Shown here piece by piece: positions 46,201 through 56,900 of a stretch of 64,000 nt of DNA; the stretch's first letter is position 1; every line of letters starts with the position of its first letter. The notes beneath the pieces are model-generated. The model saw nothing but the letters and a program-made list of their open reading frames with translations. It was not told the DNA's origin and did not search any database. The translations under genes and the position numbers were made by a program. Source of the DNA: Coniochaeta sp. PMI_546 (lineage: Eukaryota > Ascomycota > Sordariomycetes > Coniochaetales > Coniochaetaceae); contig MU271146.1 in assembly GCA_021432605.1 (NCBI GenBank), positions 186,001 to 250,000 on the forward strand. The letters are read 5' to 3'.

Positions 46201-46782
46201 CGACGCAGGGCGATGCTGGCGTTCCGTATGCGAGCGGCCGTCCTTTTTTTCCCTCGAATGATCTGGACGCCGCGAGTGGTGAGAAACACGATCAGATTCG
46301 CGGCCTCGCGGGTGATCTCGTTCTCGCTCTCGTTCTCGGTCTCGGACGCGATCCCGAGAGTGTTCTCTCTGGCGTCTCGACGAGGAGTGAGAGTGCCGAG
46401 AACTCTCTTTACGGCGGTCTTTCGACTTGTCGCGGCGTCTCGGGGGTCCTAACTCAGCACTTTGCTCAACTCCTGTGGAATCCTGACGATGGTCTCGAGG
46501 TCGACTTCGGTCTCTATCGCGACGCGCGCCAGCAGCTTCCGCCCTCCTTCCGTCGTCGTCTTCTTTCAACCGGTTCACGGCAACAGCAACAGCAACGTCA
46601 GGCGAAAGGGGTCTACGTGACGTAGTCATGCCTCGATCATCTCCGGCTCGGTTGCTGTGCGGGTGATCGGGAGTGGATTTGCAGTCGTTGTCGCCGGTGG
46701 TCTCGGTGATATTGTTGTTGCAGCTCTCGACATGGAGCATTGCAACATGTCGGCTTCGGGCTGCATTTGGTGAGGTCGCCAT
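43285..46782 (-). CDS. CTK1: CTK1/CDK12-type RNA polymerase II CTD kinase
   Basis: Exons are 46782-45410, 45325-43631 and 43567-43285, giving 1116 aa. The first 450 residues are an Arg/Ser/Asp/His-rich domain like that of metazoan CDK12/13. A Gly/Tyr/Pro/Gln-rich segment (about 430-560) follows, then the kinase domain (about 725-1020): GSGTYGKV at 733-740, K755, FPVTAVRE at 766-773 in the PSTAIRE place, catalytic D838, DFG at 856 and T-loop T872. WYRSPELLLGETQYG fits the Ctk1/Lsk1/CDK12 group. The C-terminal exon continues GDWHELDSKALRREN, a tail typical of fungal Ctk1. Such kinases place Ser2 phosphate on the polymerase II CTD during elongation. The last intron needs an AAG acceptor (43568). 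Confidence 0.93.
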
Positions 46783-49700
46783 TGCCGCAGCGGGTCGATT
46801 TTGGCTTTCTTAGTGCCTAGTCAAGAGTGGTCACAGCGCTGCTGGCACTCAACCGATTTTGCAGGGATCACCGGCCCGCCGAATTTCTGCCGTCCCCTCA
46901 ACCCGCGATTCCCCTACCAGACCGCCGACCACCAGCAAAATGTTGTCGTATAAAACAGCGATCCTATCTAGAGGCTGTAAGGTAGTCTTGCCCTAAGGTC
47001 TGGATACGGTGGGTTGTTTTCCACCCCGGGTTTGACTCTCGGATCGACGCTCAAGCTGGTACTGGATAGCATGTACCTTTCTTGAGGTATGCCGTACAGC
47101 TCGAGGCAGCAAGAAAAAAGCAAAGTCGCTGGAAAAGCTAGAGTTAAACCTCACTTCTGTCAAGAAGACGCACGAGTATTCGAGGCGCGAGGTGCTAGGT
47201 GTCGTTCGTCAGTCTGTCGTGGTGCTTTCCTGACTTGCTGCACCTGGCAAAGACCTTTGCGCAGGTGATTGCGTGGAAGTGGAAAGATAGATGGTGGAAA
47301 ACCTGTAGAGAACGCAGCCCATGTCCTTCTCTCGACCTCCAATCTACTCGGTTTCCCACTCTGATACCGGTGATCAAAAGGTGACGCTGAACTGACCAGA
47401 CCCCGTCGGTTAACACCAAGAAGTCTTGCGCGTTCCTTGGCATACTCGAGTCGTCGTGGACTCAGCAAGCCGGGCAAACCGGATGACCAGAACTAGCTTA
47501 TCCTGCGTCCGTCTTCTTCCTCAACCGCCTTTCAGAGGTGACAAAGTAGTCCGGAGACAAACGTTGGACCATGCTCGCCAGGACATATACCTACCTACCT
47601 TACCTGCCAGTCCATGAAGCTACCTTCGTAACCACCGATGTCTTGGTCGAGTCATGCAAGGGCCTCTATATACGGCAAGATATGGATTACGATATCCCAC
47701 CAAACAATCCTTCACATGCACCTGCCAACATCTTCTCCCAATTAGGTCTTCCAGCAGAATGGAAGACGTCCGCAGAGAGCGGCGAGGGTAGGTCTTCCTA
47801 AGGGTAACGAGATGCATAGTGCCGTGGAGGTGATCCTCCCAGTATCTTTCACAAGTCATCATCGCCGTTCGAACATTGCAACATCCATATTGTCAGACGG
47901 ACGCAAGAGCGAACAAGTGTTCGACAGTTGTAGTTGCAGTCATGGTCGTTCCAACAAGCCGACTGCCTAGTCGCGCACGATCTTGCAGAGCTCCTTCTCG
48001 TAATGGCTGAAAAGCCACGCAAGGCTCCCCGAAACGCATGCTGTAGCCATTATCCACCCATTCATCCTGTGGTTACCAACCTATGACTGGTATGATGGCT
48101 GTGACGGCGAATGACAACAAGCACCACTTCCAAGCTAGCGATCGTTCAAGGACGGCGACTGTCCAGATTAGACTTTGCTGTCCGAGTGACTGAGTACTCA
48201 AACCATAGCCTGCGGTATATACTTGCTTCGACAAGCATATGAGACGAGAAGAGCAGAAGCCCCAATTGAAAAGTTGGCACACATGTTGCGGGATGCGCGA
48301 TCGAAGCCGATGGGCAGCAGTTGGAACACTGCCACGTAGGATGAACAAAGCACCACCAATCGTTCAATGTTTGTTGAGATGGTCGATGCTTAGTCTTGTT
48401 CTGGTGTTATCCGCGGTGTTTCATTGTGGAAAACGAGAGTTGGCAATGACGTGGGTAGCCGTTGAATGTGGCTGCTTTACCTCCATCATTGAGACTCGAG
48501 TTGTATCATCAGCTCTCTCACAGTTATCTCCATCATTCGAATGATTCTGGTACGTGAATGTGCGGTGCAGCATATGGCCAAACGAGTGGTGAACCACCGC
48601 GGAAGTTGCGTGAACTGAAGTTGATGTCGAGGGTCTTCAGTTTACCAAGCCACGTCTTGTGGTGCCAATCAGCCGGACAGGCAGTCTCCCAGGTCACGTG
48701 AAATCCCACATGATTTCGTTGCTGTCGATGCGCTGCAAATAGTGACTTCAGACCGACCCTATCACCATTCCACGACGAACTCTTACCATCAACTGCATCT
48801 GTTACTGTGTACAACCACTTGTAGATTTTGGAGGATGGCATTCTTTTTGGCGTTTTCGTCTGAACAGTTGCCATGACAGAGAGCTGCTCGATTCCATTCA
48901 TCAGCGAAAAACCCGGGAGGCGTCAACGCCACATAATGTTTTAATTCGGCCGTGGAATGCTTATTGTGTGTTTCCAACGTCCCCCAGCTTGCCTGGCATA
49001 GCTGACATATCGACCAACGATCGCCTACTGATGGACCTCGCGATCTTGTCCTCCAATCCCCCGAACCCTTTCCACTGTGGTAATCACTTGCCACCTCATA
49101 CGCCATAGCTTGCCCCTAGACTTGCACCTCGGTTCGTGATCGAGAGCGGATCACCGAAGCTGGTAGGGATATACACTACACGTACTGTAGCAGACTGCAT
49201 TGTTTTTCCAGAGATCTATACATACGGCTGTGTTTCACGCTCATATGAATCTCCAATGGCAGCCCGGGTCACGGTACGAGTGAGACATGCAAGCCACATG
49301 AGGAGACTTTCCTTGACGAGAAATTAGACTGGCGCTCTGCTTCGTGATTTTTTTGATTTTTTTTTCCCGCATGGAACATCCGCCTCTTCTCCAACTTCCT
49401 CGCGAAATTGGTCATTCACGAAGCTTCTCTAATACCCTAAGATCGAGACTCTACAGGCGGGTTTCGTGGACTTGAATCCGGAGACCACCCCGCAGAATTG
49501 GCGTCATATTTACTTAAGCGCGGCGGGGCGTTGGGGCTACATTGGCACTAGGCCTAAATGGACCCCGGATCAGGCAGGTACGAGCGCAGCTATCGCTGTG
49601 TTATGACGCAAAGAGCATTAGAGCACCGTCGTTACGCCAAGAGGTCTAGACAGTCGGGTACTTCGTCGGTGTCATTCTCGCTGAGTAGGACCGCTAGTGG

Positions 49701-50778
49701 TGTAGTATAGGCAATTAGGAGATTGAAAATGGGTGGTGGGAGTCTGAGAGAAGGTCCAAATATGAACTTATAGCTCATCCACGAATATTGATTGCTGCTT
49801 GCCTATGCCGATTGGCCAATTGCTGTGATGGGCCTGATGTTCAAATGGGTTGTTGAGGCGACCACATAGAGACGGGACTGGCTGGAGAGAATGTGAGGAA
49901 GCGAGGGACTTTTCTCGTTAGGATAAATGAATGCTTTGCGGCTCGCTGCAGAAGAAGAATCTGGCGAGACTATTCTGACTATGTACATGTATAGATCTCA
50001 CTCGTAGCATACCTTAGTGTAGTGTGTAGACATGAACATCAGAGCAGTGAAGCACCGGCATCGAGCTGCCCAGACCGTCCCTCTCCTCACAAACCGTGCG
50101 GGGCATTGTCTCTGGCTGCACGTTCCCTGGAAATCTCTGCTAGAGACGGCTAACTGGAGTGGAACTAGCCTCGTGTAGCGGACGACGAACAGCTTGGCTG
50201 ATCCCTGCTAGTGGCCTGTGAACCTTGCTCGTCAAGCTCGCTAGCGTCACTCTCAAGCACTCCGTCATCTCAATCGGCATCCCAACCACCAAACATCACG
50301 CATTCGCCGATTCTCCTGCTTCCAATCGTCTCCTTCTCCTTCTTCCTCTCTCCTCGCAATCGCAGCTCCTGCTTTCCTCCTCCCATCTCTGCCATCTCGT
50401 CCGAGATTCCTAGTTCTTTGCCTTCTCCTGCCCGCGACACGTACAGTAAGTATAATGTTTTCTCTCTTGTATATCTCACGTCCGATTGTCGCAAGCAGAA
50501 CTGCGAGCTCCGCCCGTGTCAACCAAGATGTCCGATGTTCGCTTCCCGCAAACAAAGGTATTTGGCGCTTGATATTGCGGAAAGCCTCACAGACAGGAGG
50601 TTGCCGGTCTGCATCGCATTGAATATTGTTCACAGTTTCTTGGTGTCATACCTTAGTTATTGTTGTCTGGCTGAAGAACACCAGTCGACATCAACAAGAA
50701 GGCGCTCCAGCTAACGCTATACTCGCAGTACAAATCCTCTATTGTACCATACACTAGGCCACAGATACATCCACCACG
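46783..50778. other. Long divergent intergenic region, CTK1-like to glycogen synthase
   Basis: This is 4.0 kb. TACCTACCTACCTTACCTGCC lies at about 47,588-47,608 and GTAAGGTAGTCTTGCCCTAAGG at about 46,978-46,999. An ACACTACACGTA copy lies at about 49,173-49,184, and a reverse-strand relative AGTGTAGTGTGTAG at about 50,016-50,029. A CT-rich tract at about 50,315-50,435 looks like the glycogen synthase core promoter and leader. No open frame here shows a known domain. Confidence 0.5.
50446..50728 (+). other. Probable 5' UTR intron of glycogen synthase
   Basis: A strong donor GTAAGTAT at 50,446, a perfect GCTAAC branch site at about 50,710-50,715 and an acceptor TCGCAG ending at 50,728 define a 283-nt intron 50 nt before the start codon. 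The signals are seen; use of the intron is inferred. Confidence 0.5.
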
Positions 50779-53133
50779 ATGGCTGGCAACGGTGACGACC
50801 AGCGGGCACCACGCGATGTGAAGAACCATCTCCTTTTTGAAATTGCGACTGAAGTCGCTCACCGAGGTATACGCAGTACCCTCAAGGTCTCTCTCGGGAT
50901 GGCTAAGCTGACTTACCTTGTGTGATAGTTGGCGGTATCTACTCGGTCCTCAAGTCAAAAGCTCCGGTAACAACGGCCGAGTATGGCGAGCGGTACACCC
51001 TGATTGGCCCTCTCAACCATCAATCGGTAAATAATGATGTCTAGCCTCTTTGCTCACGGCCGTCGCTAATGATCTCAGGCTGCTGTTGAGGTCGAGGAGC
51101 TGGAGCCAACTATCCCTGAACTCGCTGCAACAATCCAGTCGATGAGAGACCGCGGCATTGGAATACTCTATGGTCGCTGGCTTATTGAGGGTGCACCTCG
51201 GGTTCTGCTCATCGACACAAAGACCGCATATGGCTACATGAACGAGTGGAAAGCAGACCTTTGGAACCTTGCGTCAATTCCGTCTCCGCCCAATGATGAC
51301 GAGACCAACGAAGCGATTGTCTTCGGTTACTTGGTCGCCTGGTTCCTGGGAGAGGTTGGTTATACCACTTGGACGTTCTCGGGGTGCTGGACAACTGGCT
51401 AACTTCTCCTAGTTTGTATGCCATGAAAAGAAAAAGGCTGTTATCGCGCACTTCCACGAATGGCTTTCCGGTGTTGGTCTTCCCCTATGCAAGAAGAGGC
51501 GGATAGATGTTACCACTATCTTCACCACCCACGCTACCCTACTCGGAAGATACCTCTGCGCCGGCTCAGTCGACTTCTACAACAACCTGCAGTACTTCGA
51601 TGTAGATGCCGAGGCGGGCAAACGCGGTATCTACCACCGTTACTGCATTGAAAGAGCTGCCGCACACGCTTGCGATGTCTTTACGACCGTCTCACACATC
51701 ACTGCATACGAAAGTGAGCATCTGCTAAAGCGCAAACCTGACGGCGTTCTCCCCAACGGCCTCAACGTCACCAAGTTCTCTGCGATGCACGAATTCCAGA
51801 ACCTGCATCAGCAGTCCAAGGAGAAGATACACGACTTCGTTCGCGGTCATTTCTACGGACACTATGACTTTGACCCTGACAACACGCTCTACTTCTTCAC
51901 CGCAGGCCGTTACGAGTACAGGAACAAAGGTGTTGACATGTTCATCGAGTCTTTGGCAAGACTGAACCACAGGTTGAAGACCTCTGGAAGTAAGACGACG
52001 GTGGTTGCTTTCATCATCATGCCCGCCCAGACCACTTCCCTCACTGTAGAAGCTCTCAAGGGCCAAGCTGTGCTTAAGTCCTTGAGAGACACGGTGGACG
52101 TCATCGAGCGAGGCATTGGTCGCCGCATCTTCGAGCGTTCTTTGAAGTGGCACGATGGAGACCCGCTCCCCGATGAGAAGGAGCTAATTACCAGCCAAGA
52201 CCGCGTGCTCTTGCGCCGGCGCTTGTTCGCGATGAAGAGGCATACACTTCCGCCAATCGTGACCCACAACATGGTCAATGACCATGAGGATCCGATTCTG
52301 AACCAGATCCGTCGCGTCCAGCTATTCAACCACCCGAGCGACCGTGTCAAGATCATCTTCCACCCGGAATTCCTGAACTCTGCAAACCCGGTGCTGCCGC
52401 TCGACTACGACGACTTCGTTCGGGGTACGCATCTGGGCGTCTTTGCGTCGTACTATGAGCCTTGGGGTTACACTCCGGCGGAATGCACAGTTATGGGTGT
52501 GCCCAGTATCACTACCAACCTCTCTGGCTTTGGCTGTTACATGGAGGAGTTGATCGAGAACTCGAGCGACTACGGCATCTACATCGTAGACAGGCGGAAC
52601 AAGGGAGTTGACGACTCTGTCAACCAGCTCACCGGGGCCATGTTCGATTTCTGCCAAAAGAGCCGTCGTCAGCGCATCAACCAGCGAAACCGGACTGAGC
52701 GTCTGAGCGATCTTCTGGACTGGAAGAGGATGGGCATGGAGTACGTCAAAGCAAGGCAGCTTGCTCTCAGACGTGCGTATCCCGACTCGTTCAGCGGCGA
52801 CGAGGAAGAGGACTTCATTCCCGGGGTTGAGCAGAAGATCTCGCGACCATTCTCCGTTCCCGGCTCGCCGCGTGACCGCACTGGCATGATGACCCCTGGC
52901 GACTTCGCCAGCATCCAGGAGGGCCGAGAGGGACTCAGCACCGAGGATTATGTTGCTTGGAAGTTGCCGTAAGTGCTCCTATCACATGGCGAGCATACTC
53001 AATTTCATATGCCACTAACACAATTCACAGCGATGAGGAGGATCCGGACGAGTATCCATTCCCTTTGACGCTGAGGACCAAGCGAACTGGCCCGGGCAGT
53101 CCTCTTGACGGGGTGCCTCTGAACGGAAACTAA
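50779..53133 (+). CDS. GSY1: Glycogen [starch] synthase (GT3 family)
   Basis: Exons are 50779-50866, 50929-51026, 51079-51354, 51413-52968 and 53031-53133, giving 706 aa, the normal length. The enzyme adds alpha-1,4 glucose from UDP-glucose to glycogen in the cytosol. Clear motifs are [20 protein letters not shown] near the N-terminus, [33 protein letters not shown], and the C-terminal [20 protein letters not shown] with the catalytic Glu. After the GT domain lie [12 protein letters not shown] and related Ser-rich sites, where family members are inhibited by phosphorylation and activated by glucose-6-phosphate through an Arg cluster (here [11 protein letters not shown]). Introns are 62, 52, 58 and 62 nt, all in agreeing phase. 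Confidence 0.97.
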
Positions 53134-53910
53134 ACGTTGCTATGACAGTCGTCTTTGTCACTGCTGTGATAACGCGTTCTAGCAAGTTTGACGGTTGATA
53201 TTTACGGTGCGAGTTGATTTGAAGTTTGATTGTTGTTGGTAGCTATCGGTTTCCCCTCTTGTTATGAGTCCCGCTCAACGCATTACCGGGGTCACCAGGA
53301 CGCTGCGAATGGAGACTGGAGGCCACAGCCAAGCCATCGAAGGGCATGTCGCTGTAGGGCTGAAGTCCAAGAAATTGGTGCTAGTTCGGTGTAGGGCCAG
53401 GTCTGCGGAGGGGATTGGACCACGAGGCAGTGTAGGGCGGAGGAGCAGGTTGTCACGATATTGAGCGCTGAGTTGGTTGTACATTGATACTGTAAAGTGC
53501 CCGACAAAATTGCATAGCTATTGGGTATTAATTTCCATTCAATTTTCGTTCATATGAAAAAAACTCAACGTGACGAGGCGACAGAGCTATATAAAGCGGG
53601 AGCTCCCTGCAAATCGAATATGCGCTTCTAAACATCGACAGCGTCGTACATTGTCGGCGTATCGGCCACTGCCTACTCCGATATCCGAGCAGGACGCGTT
53701 ATCAACACCAGCAGCAATGTTTCATCGAGCTGGTCAATGTGGCAGTCTTGCATCAGAAGGATTCGTCCCGCGAATCTACCTGCGGCGCAGTCTATCTACC
53801 GTGTTTTCCATATGCTCAACTTCGTACCACAGTATTTAATGTAAATATGTTCTCTCAGCCTACTAATGCATCGCCGTGAAGCTTAATGTCTCTTCTTCCA
53901 CCGTGAGCCC
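53134..53910. promoter_or_regulatory. Spacer between glycogen synthase and ABC transporter, with TATA box
   Basis: This 777-nt spacer holds the GSY1 3' UTR and the transporter promoter. A TATATAAAG at 53,588-53,596 lies about 315 nt before the transporter ATG. A TACTAATG branch-like element lies at about 53,860. No other gene is seen. Confidence 0.55.
53588..53596 (+). promoter_or_regulatory. TATA box of the ABC transporter gene
   Basis: TATATAAAG is an exact TATA-type element on the coding strand. It is the only such canonical element I noted near a start codon in this window, which fits an inducible gene. Confidence 0.45.
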
Positions 53911-56900
53911 ATGGATAACTCAACCTCTTTTAGCACAAGCTGCTACCCAGCAGCAGACGGGTCCTTCGGCCCCGTCATCCAGGGCACTAACTGTCGCTCC
54001 TTCGACTTCACCATCGCCTTTGAGCAATACTTCTTCTCCATCGCGCCCGCCACGCTCCTCATCATCGCCGCGCCACTGCGTCTCAGACAGCTGAGCGGCT
54101 CCCCGGCGATCGTCGGCGGCAAAGCCTTCCGCCGGACCAAACTCGCCGCCGTCGCCGTATTCGCGGCCTTCCAGCTGTCTCTCGTCGCGGTCTGGGCATC
54201 CCAACCGCCGTCGCTGGGCCACGTCCGGACTGTCTCGCTCGCCGCGTCGTGCGTGTCGTTCGTAGCTAGCCTGCTAATATGCGGGCTGTCGTACACCGAG
54301 CACGCAAAGACCCCCCGGCCGTCGGTGCTGCTGAACGCGTACCTGCTGGCCAGCCTGGTGCTGGACGGCGCGATCGTGCGCAGCTTCTGGCTCTCTACCC
54401 TGTCGACCACGCTATGCGGGCTGTTTACGGCGTCGTTTGTGGTGAAGGCCGCGGTGCTGGTGCTGGAGGCGGTAGAGAAGGGCGGGTTTCTGGGAGGGCG
54501 GCGAGCGCCCAGTCCTGAGGTCATGAGTGGTCTTTACGGGAGGGGTTTGTTGTGGTGGATGAATCCGTTGCTGAGGGATGGCTTTCAGAGACTGCTGAGG
54601 CCGGACGATCTGTATGAGCTTGATGAGACTATGAGTGCTGCCGTGCTGCACGAAGGGTTCTGGAGGGCGTGGACGACGGTGAGGCCTGAGAGGAAGCATC
54701 GGCTGTTACTGGCTTGCTTGAAGACGCTCAAGTGGCCTCTGCTCTACGGTGTGTTTCCGAGAGTGTTGCTGTTGGTTTTTACAATCTGTCAGCCTCTGGT
54801 CCTGGGACGGTTCCTTACGTTCTTGCAGGAGCCGAGTCAAAATGTGTCGGTCGGATACGGTCTGATCGGGGCGTACGGTGTAGTTTATCTCGGCATTGCC
54901 CTGTCGACGGCTTTCTACTCGCATCAGAACACGCGGACGCTCGCGATGCTGAGAGGCACTTTGATCTCGGCCATCTTCTCGCGGTCGACAGGCTTGAGCA
55001 CGGCTGATGTTGACGACTCCGCGGCCGTCACACTAATGAGCACTGATGTCGATGCTATCATCCGGGCCTGGCGCGAGTTCCACGAGATCTGGGCCACTCT
55101 GATCCAAGTCCCGATTGCGTTGTGGCTACTGAGCACGCACATCGATTGGGCATGTGTTGGTCCCTTGATAATCTGTGGGCTTGGACTTGCTGTGTCTATC
55201 TTCTCGGGACCCTCGTCGAAGAGGTTTATGATGGCGTGGATGAGCAAGATACAGCAGCGTGTCGGCATCACCTCCACCATGCTCGGGCACATAAGAAGCA
55301 TCAAAATGTCTGGGCTGGGCCCGAAGCTTGGGGCCAGTATCGCTAAGCTGCGGAGGGACGAGATCGATGCAGCCGCCCCATTCCGGATGATCAGTGCTGT
55401 TATGGCATCGACGGCGCAGATGCCGATGCTTCTGTCCCCCGTCGCCGCCTTTGCGCTTTTCACCCTTCAATCCAGAGCATCGGGAATGTCGCTGGACATC
55501 ACCAGGATGTTCACGTCGCTGTCGCTCATCATTCTGCTGGGCCAGCCACTTTTCTGGATCTTCAAGGCTATCCTGGATGCCACTGCGGCCTTGGGCTGTT
55601 TCAAGCGGATTCAAGATTTCCTGTCAAAATCGTCCAAAGCTGAGGTCGGAACTGTTGTTCTTGCGGACGAGTCCAATGTTCAGCTCAGCCTGCAGGCCCA
55701 TGGAGTTGAGCTCCAAGAATTGAACCCGGCAGGGCGATCTCAAACGAAGGTAGACGTGGCTGTTCGTGATGCTACCTTCTCTTGGACCGCTGATGGGCCC
55801 TCAGTGGTGAGGATTTCGCACTTGGATGTGGAAAAGGGTCAACTAACTATCGTCGTCGGGCCAGTTGCCAGCGGCAAGACTACATTTCTGAAGGGGCTAC
55901 TAGGAGAAGTCACGTCAGTAACTGGGCACGTCGAACTTGGACACCGGAAAGTTGCATGGTGTGAACAGACCCCTTGGTTGACTAATGAGACGATTCTTAA
56001 GAATATTATCGGCTACAACGAGTACGATGAGAAACTCTACCGATCAGTCACGTACGCCTGCGATCTCGACAAGGACCTCGCGACGTTGGAGAAAGGGGCC
56101 CAGACGGTGGTAGGTTCGAAAGGCTTCGCACTCAGCGGCGGCCAGAAGCAGCGTGTGGCACTGGCTAGGGCACTCTACTCTCGACCTCAGCTGGCACTCC
56201 TTGACGACCCCCTGAGCAGCCTTGACAACCACACCGCGGAGTTAGTGTTCAACCGGGTTTTTGCTAAGAAGACTGGCCTGCTGCGCCAATGGGAGACAAC
56301 CATCATTCTTGTTACACAGGCAGCAAAGTTTCTTCCAGACGCAGACAAGATTGTAGCTCTAAAGGAAGGCTCCATGGTGGAACAAGGCACGTTCGACTCG
56401 GTGGCCAGAGCTGGCGGTTATGTCGAGTCAATGCGCCACCAGAACCCGACGTCAGATGAACAAAACCTCCTCGAGACTGTGGACAGATCTAGTGAAAACA
56501 GCGACGAGAACTCCGGAAGGAAGATCACCCCCATGTCCCCGGCCGAGCCCACGGATAAGCGCAGACAGCGGGGCGATTCAAAGGTGTATTCGTACTTCTT
56601 CAGTACGCTCGGCCTGCACTCCTTGACAACTCTGCTGACCTGTGAGGTCGCGTGGACGTTTCTGTCAGCATTTCCGACGGTATGGCTAAACTGGTGGGCA
56701 AACGCGAATGCTGAAGAGCCGAATCAGAGGATTGGTTACTATCTTGGTGTCTACGCTGGCCTGCAAGTCCTGGCTACGTTGTGCTTCGGGCTCTTAATGC
56801 TAGTCGGGGTGTACTTCATCGCCTCACGAGTGGGCTTCAGGTTGCATCAGAGATTGCTGGACTCGGTCATGAGAGCGCCTTTATCTCTCTTCACGACAAC

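Noticed and set aside
50211-50714. A 167-codon plus-strand frame upstream of glycogen synthase.
   Set aside because: It is Ser/Pro-rich because it reads through the CT-rich leader tract, and it crosses the probable leader intron.
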